Assembly (NCBI RefSeq): GCF_943734655.1 | Contig: NC_071354.1 | Span: forward strand, 232,307,206-232,371,205 | Length of the DNA stretch: 64,000 nucleotides | DNA from: Sabethes cyaneus | Lineage: Eukaryota > Arthropoda > Insecta > Diptera > Culicidae | Reading direction: 5' to 3' | Part shown: positions 22,597-34,487 of the stretch, piece by piece | Numbering within the stretch: the first letter of the stretch is position 1 | Layout: every line of letters begins with the position of its first letter | Notes under the pieces: model-generated | Seen by the model: the letters and a program-made list of their open reading frames with translations, nothing else | What the model was told of the DNA's origin: nothing | Databases searched by the model: none | Translations under genes and position numbers: made by a program

Positions 22597-23030
22597 CCAT
22601 TAGAATTCACATAAAAATATTCTGATTTAAATTTAGCAGCAGCATCCACCTTTTTCGTAGTTCGTACTATGATGGCGGCTTCTACACGTTAGACACGCTT
22701 TACACGCTTTACACTGCACGGCTAAGTCCTTTTAATCCTAATTTGTTATGTTTTCGAACAAGCGTGCAAATGCACATCTCGTTTACGCCGTTTACGGGAG
22801 AGAGCGGGCGGCTATTTTTCATGAAGAGAGAGCGAGAGTAAATAAGAACAACTGTCAAAATCTGTCACTCGCCGCTTCGTTGACATCTTATGTGTTATCA
22901 TTAGGTAAATAAGCAAACGGTGGCTCATCATCAATCAGATGAATTTTAGAATGTTATAGCGAAGTTTACGAGCTGATAAGGTGCATAGATTTCTTCTGAA
23001 CGGACGCATGCGAACATATTGCTGCTAAAC
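22597..23030 (+). other. Upstream/5' region of APRT
   Basis: Unique-looking sequence between the MITE and the APRT start codon, containing a short direct repetition (acacgctttacacgctttac) near 22687-22710. It should hold the promoter and 5' UTR, but no TATA box or initiator can be assigned safely. Confidence 0.4.
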
Positions 23031-23729
23031 ATGACCGCAGATTTGGATTTAGTCAAACAGCATATTGGTGAATATCCTGATTTTCCTAAAAAAGGAATCC
23101 TATTCAAGTAAGTGAGCCACTGTGTTAAGAGCTTTAGAGAATTGAGTTAATTTTGTGAAGTACCTACTGATATCAATACTTTAATTAACAGGGACATTTT
23201 CACCGCTCTGCGGAATGGCCCGGTTTGCCAAGCCTTGAAACGGCTGCTTTTGGCCTACGTCCGTCAGAATTGTCCCGATATCGAGGTCGTAGTCGGTCTC
23301 GATGCGCGCGGTTTCTTGTTCAGTTTGCTTCTTGCAGCCGAGCTAGGAATTTCCTGTGTCCCGATTCGGAAGAAGGGAAAATTGCCGGGTGACTGCGTGC
23401 AGTACGAATATCAGCTGGAATACGGAACGGTATAGTGATGAACCATAGTTAGTTTGATTGAGAATTCATCATTAAAATCAATTCCTTTGTAGGACGTATT
23501 TGAAATCCAAAAGGGCAGTATCGTTCCTGGCCAGAAAGTGCTGATCATTGACGATTTGCTGGCAACGGGAGGAACGATGGACGCTGCGAACAAGCTGGTT
23601 GAACGAGTTGGAGGGGTCGTTAAGGAGAACGTTGTTATTATAGAGTTAACCGCCATAGGCGGTCGATCGAGGCTGGAAGCGTCCGGATGCACAGTACATT
23701 CCTTTATACAGTATGACGATATTGAGTGA
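23031..23729 (+). CDS. Aprt: Adenine phosphoribosyltransferase (APRT)
   Basis: Three exons, 23031-23107, 23192-23429 and 23493-23729, with GT-AG introns of 84 and 63 bp and phase kept throughout, give 183 aa, the normal family length (about 180). APRT is a cytosolic type I phosphoribosyltransferase that converts adenine and PRPP to AMP and pyrophosphate (purine salvage). Visible family features are PDFPKKGILFKDI at residues 16-28, VGLDARGF at about 60-67, PIRKKGKLPG at about 82-91 (flexible loop), and the PRPP-binding signature VLIIDDLLATGGTM at 121-134 with its two acidic residues intact. No lesions are seen, so the gene looks functional. The start ATG fits the usual N-terminus. Downstream, AATAAA lies 98 bp after the stop. 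Confidence 0.97.
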
Positions 23730-23826
23730 GCTCAAGAGGTTTTCCTAATCTATTCCATTAATTGTTGAATAGCAATACTAGCAATCAAACTAGGTTATAC
23801 TATGTTAGGCTTCTGGTAATTAATTG

Positions 23827-23832
23827 AATAAA
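23827..23832 (+). promoter_or_regulatory. Polyadenylation signal of APRT
   Basis: Canonical AATAAA, 98 bp after the APRT stop codon, the first such hexamer downstream in a suitable position. Confidence 0.6.
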
Positions 23833-24550
23833 CAAAGTACGAAAAAATCTGAATATAATACTAGGCATAAATGTTTCTTGATCTTAATTTGATGTTAAGA
23901 CAACGGGCAGTTTGTGAACTGAAATATGTATTTGTCACAAAAGAAGCAATTAACGTTAGAAAGTCACTATTTTCATCTCCAATAAATAGGCACTCGTGAG
24001 ATTCTACAATAGAATGATGTCATTCGATCCCTAAGTAGTAATTAAGCTTTGGCACGTTCTAAAATTTAACTATACCTGCTCTTTGTACTGAGTTCGCCTC
24101 GATTCTACATTCCGAGCAGAAACATCCGGATCGACGTGTGTTACAGCATGCGTTGTATTCTAATCGAAGTGCAATTTTTGATCGGATACACAAGATAATA
24201 TCTACTACCTCTTATCGACTTTACTTCCACCGGACCATAACTTCCAAAAGTTTGCAGGCACGGAAACATTTCTTGCTAAATGGATGGCGGTTGTGCTTCC
24301 CCATCGCACTTAAACTGTTTCTCACACTCGCGTTTTTTTCAGACGGTGGATTCTTTTTTCCACAGCTCTAGTCTCTCGATACATTTATTTGTTCTGTAGT
24401 GTAGTCAGCCCATTTGATACTTGAAATTTCGCATCTAATTAACCCTATAACTTAAAATCTGTAGAAATGTAAATGGGTGATAGTTGTGGAAAGCGCTGCA
24501 TTTGCAGCAACGATGCACAGTGGCACTCATTACTCTAGCTAATTTTGGGT
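23833..24550. other. Intergenic, nothing recognised
   Basis: AT-rich sequence between the APRT 3' end and the retrotransposon remnants. Confidence 0.5.
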
Positions 24551-24554
24551 TTTG

Positions 24555-24960
24555 GAAGAATTTTGGATACACAACAGCTACCAGAGGAGTGGAGGAATGG
24601 AGTTATCTGCCCAATTAACAAGAAGGCTAAGAAGGAGGAATATCGTGTAATCACCGTTTTCAATGCCGCATACAAAGCGCTCTTCCGGGTTCGCTGAAGG
24701 ACGGTCATCAGTGAAGGATCAAATATTTACGCTGCGTCTGATCCTCCAAAAAGTCCATGAATACTGAGTTTCAACGCATAATTATTTCATTAATTTCAAA
24801 GTTGCGTATGATAACATCGACTGTAAAAAGCTATACAAAATCATGACCGACATTCTAACCCCGCAGGGGACATTGTCAACGTTTTTCGGTTTCTCATGCG
24901 AGCTGTTAACCGAGCAGCACATACGCACAATCTTCAGCAAATCTAGTTAATTCATCTGCT
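24555..24960 (+). pseudogene. Non-LTR reverse transcriptase fragment
   Basis: The translation begins with LPEEWRNGVICPI and continues with a VITVFNAAYKAL block. After a frameshift comes a stretch matching the INFKVAYDN-type palm motif (usually FIDFKAAYDS). There are several stops and frame changes. It belongs to the same type of element as the longer remnant that starts about 200 bp downstream, and may be a separate copy. It is inactive. Confidence 0.8.
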
Positions 24961-25159
24961 TTATCGATGGCATGGATATTGTCGATAGAACAATATCTGT
25001 GGCGGTGGCAGAAGTAACTAAAACCCAAAGTAGAGAAGATTGGGTTGAAGAAAAATTCGCCAAACTAAAGTATGATATCTTGTGATATCTTTTGAGTAGA
25101 TGCCGTTTTTGTGTTAATTTCTTGTTATGAGAATATTGCAGACTGGGGCCCTTAATCTC

Positions 25160-27112
25160 AAAGGCCCGGTAGGCCTTTTGGCTCCCAGTCCGTCTCTGCT
25201 TCCAGTAAGTGGTTTGACGCAGAATGCCAACGGGTGACTGATGAGATGAATCGTGCCAGAAGTCATATATTAGCTGCAATTGTGACACGCTAGAGCAGAG
25301 AGAGATACCGAGATGTTAGAGCTGCTGAAAGGAGACTTCACCTGTCGTAGCACTGGAATTGTGTTCTTGCAGAGGCGGAGAATTGCTTCGAGATGCATGA
25401 TGTGGATTCACCAACTTTGGACGAGGTTAAAAAACTCTAAAGAGCTGATGAACGGTATATCAGTTCTGGAAAGCACGAAACTTTTGAAAGTCTGGAGCGA
25501 ACGACTGTATTGTGAAATCCATCAAGTTGGAAGGTCTCATATGCTTCATTGACAAAAAGGACCACCGGCTGCAATGCATTCGGGCATTACTCTCCTCAAT
25601 TTTGTATGTATGTATGGGGGTGGGGGGGGATTCACCATCAGTTCAAGGTCCTGCCAGTGTATGTGGGTAGACTTACAGTAGATCCAAATTTGATTGTTAA
25701 ACGAATTTCACACTAAAGCTGTTGTAGCAGGACCAAAAGGGATTGGGCGGACCCACAAGCAGAGACACTTGTGCGCATTCCGGGATTATAAGAATTTCCT
25801 TCCAGCATTAGGATCCTTCCATGCAACAATCAATTTCGGTGCACCAGCTTTAACCCACGTGATGGTTTGTTTGTTCGAAGAGTGCAACATAAATATTGTT
25901 TCAGACCTTCAGGAATTTCCTCCTAGTGATTCCGGCTGACTCCTCACTCCTTCCTCCAGTCTACCACTCATATGATGCCTCTGTATTTATGAAGTTATAT
26001 AATGCATCTAATGAATTTATCACATGATAATGAAATGAAATTAATACGGATAAAAATAGAACGAGCTCACCAGCAGTTCTTTGAATCAGATATAGTTGCA
26101 TCATTTGAGTTACCCTCAGTCCTACATGATACATCAGCCCAACAATATCCATGTACATTATTGGTAAATTTTACGCTCAATGTTTCCATTGTATAGTAGG
26201 TGTTTGCAGAACTAGAACGAAACAAATAATTAGAATATATGTTGGGACTTACCTATCAACGGGGCCGAGTGGATCGGCCGTCTGCCCAAACCACAATTTT
26301 AAAATCAGGCAGCCGGGATCCACACAGCATCGCACCTCCTAGCTTAGCTACTCAATCTTAAAGAAAGAGCATTACCGGGTATGACCATGTGGAGGTGCTA
26401 GATAGGAACTGGGATGGCTAGAGCTATGTTGGACGCATCTTCATTGCCTTACCCCTTTCATACCCGGGCATTACTCTCTCAATTCTGCATGCAAAAATTC
26501 TCTCCCGTATCCTGTTTCATAGACTGAGGCCGTTGCAGGAAACCTTTGATGGCGACAACCAATGCGGTTTTAGAGAGGGACGCTCCACGACGGATCAAAC
26601 AAATTCCGGGAATTTAACTTGCAGACTCACCATTTGTTTATAGACTCCAAAGCGGCGATTCAGTTAAACGACATGAGCGGGTGACGCATCGGACTAGTTT
26701 GTGACCGAATTTGCTGTTTAACATTGCATTGGAAGCTGCTATTCGAAAGGAAACCGTGCAGAAATGGCAGAATGGTACCGCCCATCATCACGAAATTTCA
26801 CATTCTCCTAGGGTTCGTGGATTACATAGATATCATTGGTGTTAACTGTAGAGCTGTGGAGAAGGTGTACACGCATCTTAGGGAGGAAACTGCAAGGATA
26901 TAGCTTGTCATAAACTCTATAAAAACGAAGTATATGGTGGCTGGAAGAGATACTTTTGAAGTGGTCGACGAATTTGTTTACCTTGGTACGTTAATGACAT
27001 GAGACAATGTTGTGAACCGTGAAGTAAAAAGACGGATAGCGGCTGCCAACGGGCCCTTCTACAATTCACGTATCTAGTTGAAGTCCCGTAGCCTACAAAC
27101 ACGCGATCTATA
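25160..27112 (+). pseudogene. Longer non-LTR retrotransposon remnant, split by an inserted retroposon
   Basis: Ordered blocks of a non-LTR ORF2 are visible across shifted frames. A KWFDAECQ linker block lies near 25210, SPTLDEVKK near 25408 and RLYCEIHQ near 25505. GITLLNS and KILSR blocks then appear on the two sides of an insertion (25605-26464), followed by LRPLQETFDGDNQCGFREGR near 26530. A FVDDIDIIG-like palm motif near 26815 has VDD in place of ADD, then come KTKYMVAGR near 26925, FVYLGTLMT and REVKRRIAAANGPFY near 27020-27065, ending near 27112. Most of the palm domain between 26600 and 26800 is degraded. The element type is common in culicine genomes; I cannot assign the clade safely (RTE- or I-like). 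Confidence 0.88.
25605..26464 (-). mobile_element. 860-bp non-coding retroposon nested in the reverse-transcriptase remnant
   Basis: The RT reading is interrupted here, and the target sequence cgggcattactctc(c)tcaat is duplicated on both sides (25581-25604 and 26465-26487). The left end carries a gtatgtatgtatggg simple repeat, which on the minus strand is a (cata)n-like 3' tail, and the right end reads gggtatgaaaggggtaaggc on the minus strand. A second copy with its own target duplication is at 44683-45524. It has no coding capacity, and is therefore SINE-like and moved by another element's machinery. Confidence 0.85.
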
Positions 27113-27425
27113 AGTAGGGATGCAATACCGGTTTTACCGGTATTACCGGGCTATTTTCCAATACCGAGTTACTGGTTTCCCCACGTTCAAAAACCGGTAT
27201 TTTCGGTATTTTGCATGATCAAATAACAACTCAAGAAGCCTGAATCGCTAGTAAAACTGAAGCATAGGGTAAACTTAATTTCATTATTGAAGGTTCTACA
27301 AATAATAACTCAATAACATCCCGAAATACCTCACCGCTGCCAGCATAGAACCGGAGTGCCTCGTGTTTTTCAAGGTCGTCTCCATTCAACTCGTTCCACT
27401 CCATGAGCTACTCGTCGCGAATTTT
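27113..27425. other. Sequence with clustered accggtatt motifs
   Basis: Near 27116-27210 the motif accggtatt (and its complement) occurs several times next to tagggatgcaatac, resembling the start of a hAT-like element; no matching right end is visible. The remainder shows nothing recognisable. Confidence 0.35.
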
Positions 27426-27830
27426 CTATTTGTCTAAGAAGTCGCAAATTTGATTGAGCCATCTTGCACGTTGTCCCTGGTGCCGATGCGGTCGTTGAAG
27501 AGAACTGTTTCCGTTGCACTGTCTTCCGGCGTCTTCGACGTGTCTACACCACCGTAACCTACCGACTTTCGCCAGCTGTACGATGAATCTCCCCGAGCAA
27601 TGCCTTTTTAGTTCGTGATTCATACGCCTCCACCACTCTCCGCTTTCAGTTTGTACTCCACCAAATATCATCTGCAGCATCTTTCGGTCAAACACGACAA
27701 GGGCGCGTATTTCCACCGTGAACGATGTCACAGTTTCAAGTCCGTAAAGAACTACCGGTTAAATAAGAGTTTTGTACGTTGTCTGCTTCGTATGCTTCTT
27801 GATCGTAGTGTTTTGCGAAGGGCAAAGTGG
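27426..27830 (-). pseudogene. 3' part of a non-LTR retrotransposon ORF2, minus strand
   Basis: On the minus strand the translation runs from a VVLYGLETVTSF block through RMNHEL and a LRWCRHVEDAGR block to a RWLNQI end. These are the motifs found after the reverse transcriptase in this element type (the LRWLGHV-type domain). It is opposite in orientation to the remnant at 25160-27112, so it is a separate copy or was inverted. Internal divergence and missing upstream sequence make it non-functional. Confidence 0.8.
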
Positions 27831-28440
27831 GTCCGATTTCTTGCTTACATGCGCCAAATAATTAAGAATATTGAGCAAAAGAAGAAATGTGCAATATCAG
27901 TGAAGCTGTTCAGAAAACCTTCAGTAAAAATTAACAAAGTACTCTAGAGAAATGCCAGAACACAACACGGAAAAGAAATTCGTTCGGATGCTAGTACAAA
28001 CTGGAATAGAAATAATTTTATGTTTAGTTAGAATAACCTGTTGGCAGTGCTGAGACTATTCTGCGGGCTTCAATCATCGCTTCGAACGTTTCTGTCCGAT
28101 CTGAGAAGGAATTATATGTTTTACTTAAGCGATGAGGAATTCATGAAGAAAGAAGATTTTGTCGCAGTGCTAGAACCAGTCTGCTGCTGTCGAATTGCTA
28201 TACCGGAAAAATTGCAAACTTTACGAACTACGAACTCTAAAACTACACTCGGATCACCTTTCTGGTACCGCACAACTACTGTTCGAGTTACTGTATCGGT
28301 AGAATTTCAGAGAGAGCTCGTATATTTAAATTTATTCTTTTTATAATAAGCCGCACTATTCGTGATGACTTTGTAACATTCTTTAAGGCTTCAACGATGT
28401 TTTGATAATAAAATTCTGCAAGGTTTTATTATTTTAAAAG
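27831..28440. other. Intergenic, nothing recognised
   Basis: An open frame at 28041-28346 crosses this stretch, but its translation shows no known domain and no splice context. Confidence 0.45.
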
Positions 28441-28449
28441 TCAATGGAA

Positions 28450-29600
28450 TAAATTCAGTAACCGAGCAGGTAGAGGAACCAAATCAACTGAACTTTCAGT
28501 TAGTTTTTATTCAGATCTTCGGTAATTTATTTTGCGGATTAAATCAGCACATTTGGAAAAATGCTGAGCAATTCGGTAATTTTTCAAGGAATGCTGAGTA
28601 TCGTCACTACTTGACATTTCTTAATACAGATCTTCATTAACCGGTGGCGAGTTCGTTAATATTTTTCGCTGTATTTTTTCGCAAAGCGATTCCATTTCGT
28701 AACTGTCAATAATTCAGCAATTGTTTAACGAACTATCAGTATTTATTACAGGATAGCCCGCAAAAGCTATGCTGAGATCAGAAAAAAATGCGGAAGTTGT
28801 CATCAAGCATTTATTAGCTGTCAAAATGAAGCGCAATCAAGAAAATACTTTATTGCGTGTTTAAAGTGTGTGGAAATTGTTCAAAATATGAACAATTATA
28901 GTTCTTCTTAAGATGTGAGTGGCGCTTAGCAGAGCTTCGCTACGTTATTTAACCTTCTTTATATAAGGTATGCCAATTTATTATGTAATTTGTGTTTTAA
29001 ATATATATCCCTCCATCTCTCATTCAGTTAATATTGATTTAAATTGTAAATCTTCATTTTCCTTCTCATTCAAAATTTTGTCATCATAAAACAAAGCAGC
29101 AAATGCTACTTAGTGCTTCGGTGCAGACTTTGCAGGTAGCTGCAGAACTAGATGACGATTGCGGGGCTGGTGCTACAGATAGGTTAACTCGGAACAACCT
29201 CTTTTAGTCCAGATTCGAACATGCGGCGGCTGGCAGAGCCATACCTCGAGACCAAGTTAGAACCATATCTGTGCATCATAGATCCTATATAATTAATTGT
29301 ATTTATTTTTAAGACATGATTTCAATAAAAATATTTTTTAAATTTATGACGATAATTCAGTACACATTACCGAAGTATCAGCACTATAATTACGGCTTTC
29401 AGCAATGATTTTTGCTGAGAGATTTGTTAATTTATACTGAACAGTCCGCAATTTTTGACATTTCATAAAAATATTTTCTTTGCCGAGTGTTCGTCAAGCA
29501 AATTAATTACCGAACTGACCACCGAACGTTCAGCAGTTCTAATTTCGTCAAAAAATTACGGTGTTCGGTAAAAATTTTTAAGTGTGTAAGCAGCTTATTA
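28450..29600. repeat. Dispersed repeat with clustered 'accgaa / ttcagca' motifs at both ends
   Basis: Both ends (28450-28760 and 29345-29590) are dense in short motifs such as ttcggtaa, cagca and accgaac, in opposing orientations, around a middle that contains a SINE fragment. This looks like a decayed, foldback-type DNA element. Limits are approximate. Confidence 0.45.
29130..29262 (-). mobile_element. tRNA-derived SINE fragment (Feilai-like), minus strand
   Basis: On the minus strand the sequence contains tctcgaggtatggctctg, then gttcgaatct, which matches a tRNA B-box, followed by the family body gcaatcgtcatct. Related fragments lie at 46545-46705 (-), 43528-43590 (+) and 44608-44660 (+). 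The resemblance to the mosquito Feilai family is from memory and unverified. Confidence 0.6.
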
Positions 29601-29900
29601 GAACAAACTCTTGACCTAGGGTTTTCCTAGCCACATTTCTAATTTATCGCTGGGCATTGTTCTTTCTTTCTCTGTGTTCTCACCTCTCATCGAATGAAGA
29701 TTCTCTGCCTCCGGAAGATTTTCATTAAAATTTGTTCTCGTTTAAAAGATAACACGGTAAATTATCTTCGCATTGTAAATATTATTATTTTAATGAACTA
29801 GTCAATTAGTTATGCCAAAAAAAAATTGAGTACGATTGATTATGGAAAGATCCTCTTCAAATCATATAATTTTTAAATGTGTAAGATCCTGTGATCAATT
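29601..29900. other. Intergenic, nothing recognised
   Basis: AT-rich, with no feature recognised. Confidence 0.45.
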
Positions 29901-29904
29901 GTTG

Positions 29905-30160
29905 GATGGATGGATCAATTAAAGAATGGAACGTGGTGCAGGCGCATGAACCACGAAATTTACCAAGTATACAAAGATGCGGATATTGTGAAGCGAATAA
30001 AACACGACAGGCTACAGTGGACTGGTCACGTAGCATGGAGGCCGGATGAGAGACTAGGGACAATAATATCAGCGGAAAATCCAACAGAGGCTGGCGACTC
30101 CGAGACCTGTTGGATGAGCGCTGTTAACCAGGATGCTAGAACAGCGAGTGTACGGGACGA
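29905..30160 (+). pseudogene. 3' fragment of a non-LTR retrotransposon ORF2, plus strand
   Basis: The translation reads RRMNHEIYQVYKDADIVKRI followed by RLQWTGHVAWRPDER and a VNQDAR end, the same post-RT domain as in 27426-27830 but on the other strand. It stops just before the DD37E element at 30164, which inserted at its edge. Confidence 0.85.
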
Positions 30161-30163
30161 CTA

Positions 30164-30980
30164 AAGGGTGTCCCACATCAAATTGCACCACGGAAGAAAC
30201 GCTGTAGAAAATTACCCATTGGGTATTTTTTAAAATTTATTTTGCGCAAGCACCTGGTAAATCCTCAACTCTCTTATCATGAATGACGAGACTTATGTCA
30301 AGGCAGACTTCCGGCAGCTTCCGGGGCTACTATACTTTACCGCCCTGCACAAGTTTGATGTTTCGGAGGAAGTAAGGATGCAGAAACTTTCATAGTTTGC
30401 AAAGAAATACATGATTTGGCCAAGAAATACATCATGTGGCAAACGGAGTGCGCCATTCGTGACTACCGGGACTGTAAACGGGCAGATCTACCTCAAGGAG
30501 CGTCCTCAGAAGCATCTGCTTTCTTTGTCGAAGCAACACGAGGGCCCTACGATCTTCTGGACGGATCTACCTTCGTACCGATATTCAAAGGATGTATTGG
30601 AGTGGTACGAAGCCAACGGAGTCACTTTCGTACCCAAGGACATGGACGCCTCCAACGCACCGGAACTAAGGCCCATCGAAAAATACTAGGCTATAATGAA
30701 GCAGGCACTACAGAAGCATCCCAAGGAGGTCAAGTCTGAGGAAGACATGAAGAAAAAGTGGATTTCCGTACAGATGAAGCTACAGCTAGGTTGTACAAAA
30801 CTTTTTGAGTGGAGTAAAGCGTAAGGTGCGAGCATACGGTTATGGTATTGAAGTTGAGTGGAAAAAATATGTCAAATATGTGGGTTATATTTTGTTGTCT
30901 GAAAGTTTGAAAAGGATCTGTCAATTAGGTAAATTTCTTCAGCGCTTTTTCCGTGGGGCAATTTGATGTGGGACACAATT
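30164..30980 (+). mobile_element. ITmD37E-type Tc1/mariner element, internally deleted, copy 1
   Basis: The ends are inverted repeats: gtgtcccacatcaaattgc near 30168 and its complement gcaatttgatgtgggacac ending at 30976. The element lies between TA dinucleotides (30162-30163 and 30981-30982), the Tc1/mariner target duplication. Inside, a broken transposase frame contains MNDETYVKADF, a SCGKRSAPFVTTGTVNGQIY block, FWTDLPSYRYSKDV and ELRPIEKY. Between the second catalytic Asp (in TDLPS) and the Glu (in PIEKY) there are 37 residues, the DD37E spacing described for mosquito elements. A large N-terminal part is missing and there are frameshifts, so it is inactive. Confidence 0.93.
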
Positions 30981-32559
30981 TAGAGTGTGGCTGCCTAAGA
31001 CCATCAAGAAGCGTGGAGATGACTCCTAAATTCGACCAACATTTGATAAGCGGATTGTCACCGGAAAAGTAAATCTAAATAAAGTAAGTAAGAACAGCAG
31101 AGCTGCCCGGACGATTGCAAATAGATAGGGGGTCAACGGTTCCGAAAAAGTTCCTCATTTGGCAAACGATTTGCTGCTATGGATTGAAAGGTGACGCTTT
31201 CATAACTTCTGTAAGCATCAACTAGGGAAATTTATCGCAATGGATGGCTACATAACATAACAGTCTTTTCTGGACCAGTTCGAATTAATTCGAATAAACA
31301 TTGCATTGATACAACGACAATGCCGTTACTGTGGTTCCCTAGGAGTAGAATCCGGTGAGTATTGCGGACTGGTCAGTTATTAATAACTAAAGAAGAAGCG
31401 TGGCACTGCAAGCGTGGAGGAGTTCAAGTGAAATTAGAATTAGACTGCCAATCAAGCGGGAAAACAGTGGATTCATAAATGATGATGGATCGTGTTCTGG
31501 GAAAAAGGCCCGCCAAATGGTTATTATTAAAAGTAAGGCGAAAATAATGATCTTTTTCAATGTTCAACATTTAGTCACTTAGACATGTATGCGGTCTAAT
31601 TTTGATCAAAATGGGATTTCCGGTTAGAAAGGATTTGATCAGAATCACGATGTTAGTTTAGACCACACTTTTGTGCAGTAATAGGTAGATATTAGTTTTT
31701 TGCTTACTAACTTTTTTTTGAAGGTGAAATCCGTTAGTTTTTTGTTGTTCTTCCCAAAGTCCAATATGAATAGAAATAAAATACCCAAAATGTAACCATA
31801 GTTTAAACTTCGTTTTCGAGCTTGTGCTGAATCGTTTCATCAGTGTAATGCCCGTAGCTATTAGTTCTTCCATATGGTAACGACAGCGGGTCTGATTCCG
31901 CGATCAAACCGGGGATCTTTAATGGTTGAAAATTTGGATTGATGATGAACGGGTGATGTTTACGCTATGCTTATACCACAACAAGAAAAATGTAATGCAA
32001 TATGCTTAGGCTGCACAAGTAATGGTACAAAAATTTCTCTAACCTGCGGTAAACTTAAGATTTTTAAAGAATTTTTTTTGCCTAAAATACTTAAATATTT
32101 AAATTTTTAAAAGATTCATAAATCATTTTTTGTTACATTCTACTGCTCGGGCACCGAGGTGGGTTTATGTTTGTAACTTGGTAGCTTTTATTTAGGGCCA
32201 CAACCTGACACAACACATAATAAATACTATGGTTTTTTCCGAGGGGCTATGCAATGTATGAAACATCTGCACGTAATTATGTTGAAATATAATTCACAAA
32301 CAGTAATTTCTAATGGTAGGATTTCAAATAATTAAGATATTGAATGTATCTATGGAATCAAAAGGGGTTTTATTGACGACTAATTTACCCACCTAAAATG
32401 CATTTAAAGCAGCAATTTACATTTCGGAAAGCACAACCTGGCGGCATGGGCGCCCCTCGGTTGAGCTTCGATCTTCAGCTTTGACTGCAGTCCAGCCAGC
32501 CAGTCAGCAGGTAATGGTGAATGGTAAAACTGATGGTACACAAACATTGCGGTCCTCAG
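30981..32559. other. Intergenic, nothing recognised
   Basis: AT-rich sequence with no gene or repeat copy that I could identify. Confidence 0.5.
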
Positions 32560-33720
32560 TTTGGAGTTGAAGTTTAAACGGAGCGGACGTGCTTTCTTTA
32601 TGTGCTTTTGCGGGTTCACCGTCGTCTACTCGATCATTCGTCGTTCTGTCGACATTTCTTCCGTCGTTTGCATGTGTTGTTCGGCAAAGTTTGTCTTCAA
32701 TCTTTAACCTCGCTACGTAGTGTGTTTGTGTGTGCGTGCTTACAATCTACCGCGATCGCGTAAGATCTTTTCCCTTCTTTAAGCTTACCTTTTGTGATGA
32801 AAAATAGTTTTTAGTTAGAGTGATTGTTATTTGATTGGAACACGATTTAGAACACACCTAAAAACTCGATCCGGTTGCAAGCAAGCCCAGATTTGTGCTC
32901 CACAGCGGAGAAATTTAAGCCAACCTTGGTGGATTCTTTGTTAGAGCCGTCGCCGTCATCGTCGTCTTTTGCGCAGAAGATCGTGTTGTGAATTTGCAAG
33001 GGTGCTTGTAACGGTGATCGTGTATGCGGCAGTCAGAAAAGTCTCGAGTCTTGTGAGCCAGCTAGACAGAAAAATACTAGCTAAAACCCTCTCTAGAGTC
33101 GCTAGAGCATGCCATGGTGGACACCTAGACCTAGACACGACAGGGTAGAAGCCGGAGAGAAGCAGCGAAAATCGGCACAAACGAGTAAAGAATGGGAAAT
33201 AAACATAGTTTCGTGTGAAATCTGCGGCTCAAAAGTGGTACAAACTTCGCCCATCACCCAGTCAGCCAGCTAGACCCAGCAGCGAGAAGTGATAAATTTT
33301 CTACTAATGTGTGGCGTGCTTGACTGATAAAAAGCTCTGGAACTCTGGAGTAGTGACGAAAAACGGCACTCAGATCGTGACCACGATAAAACCGGAATTT
33401 AGTGTGCGTTTTTTTTCTTATGCCCCTAGAGGCTTGGGATGGGAAAGCTCAAGTACTGGCGAGGCGTGGGGAATTTCGGTAGATCGTTCACTTGGGCAAG
33501 TGACGAACCTTCCAACCGTAAACGTAAACGCGGTGGATGGATGGACCTGAGAAGTGTGACGGCTTGAAGGTTTGTGTGAGCTACACACGATAGTAGCGTT
33601 TTTGTTTGGGTCTGGGTCAAAGTTGAGTAAGGTCTGAATTGGGTTAATTTTTATGAGCTGCAAAATGAAAAGCGGTTCTGCTGTGATAGTGCCGCGGATG
33701 GGCAACAGAATTTTTTATTA
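32560..33720. other. Unique, less AT-rich block; possible promoter/5' UTR of an unseen gene
   Basis: This kilobase is clearly richer in GC, contains no repeat copies found elsewhere in the window, and has the texture of 5' UTR sequence in these genomes, with many short ATG-stop frames. No open frame is convincing on either strand. It could be a non-coding first exon of a gene whose coding exons lie outside the window. Confidence 0.3.
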
Positions 33721-34487
33721 GGAAGGCGGAAATTATACAGATTTATGCTTTTCAACGGCATCCATGGAAAAGAGTTTTATTATTAAAATTCTGTTAAGGG
33801 GTAACAAGAAAATCTGAAAATGCTATTGTCATAAAAAGCGGTAAGCTTTCAAATGCTTACAACTTTACCGTGATTTAAACTATTCAAATTTTAGTACAGA
33901 AACGTCGGCAATGTTGTAAAACTCGACTGAAGTTACATGGAATGTGTATCCTAAGGCACACGAGGGCTGGTAATCAGCTCGTACCTATTGCAATTTCTTG
34001 ACATTCCTGTTTTCAATCGGCAGGATAAAAACAAACTGTAACGAGACTGTAATTGAATGTGCAGTTTTATGTCTAGAAATAAAGAGTGCTGAACCTTAAA
34101 CTACGTACTACGACAGTAAAAGTCGCATTATGTTATCTCAGGTCACATTTGCGCATTCAGAGGCCATTCATGAGAGCAGTTATTTTAGTTAAAAGAGAAT
34201 CAACAATTTATATAGACTAACACTAACGATGTCATTACTAATCATCGGAAAGTATGTCACTCCTTGTCCACCACCCGTCGGTCGGCGTGATTCAACTTTC
34301 TTAGAAGCAGGACAATTCGAAGAAGCGTCGAAATCATAAAACCCGGATAAAAAATGTTGATGCTATGGGGCATTAAATGAGAGTCACAAAACTTCAAGAG
34401 AATATGAAAGATTTAACGAGCATGGTTTTGCAGTGTAGTGACTCTAAAAATTCCTCTAAATATGTTTTTTTTATTTCAAAACCAGTA
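33721..34487. other. Intergenic, nothing recognised
   Basis: AT-rich, with no feature recognised. Confidence 0.5.
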
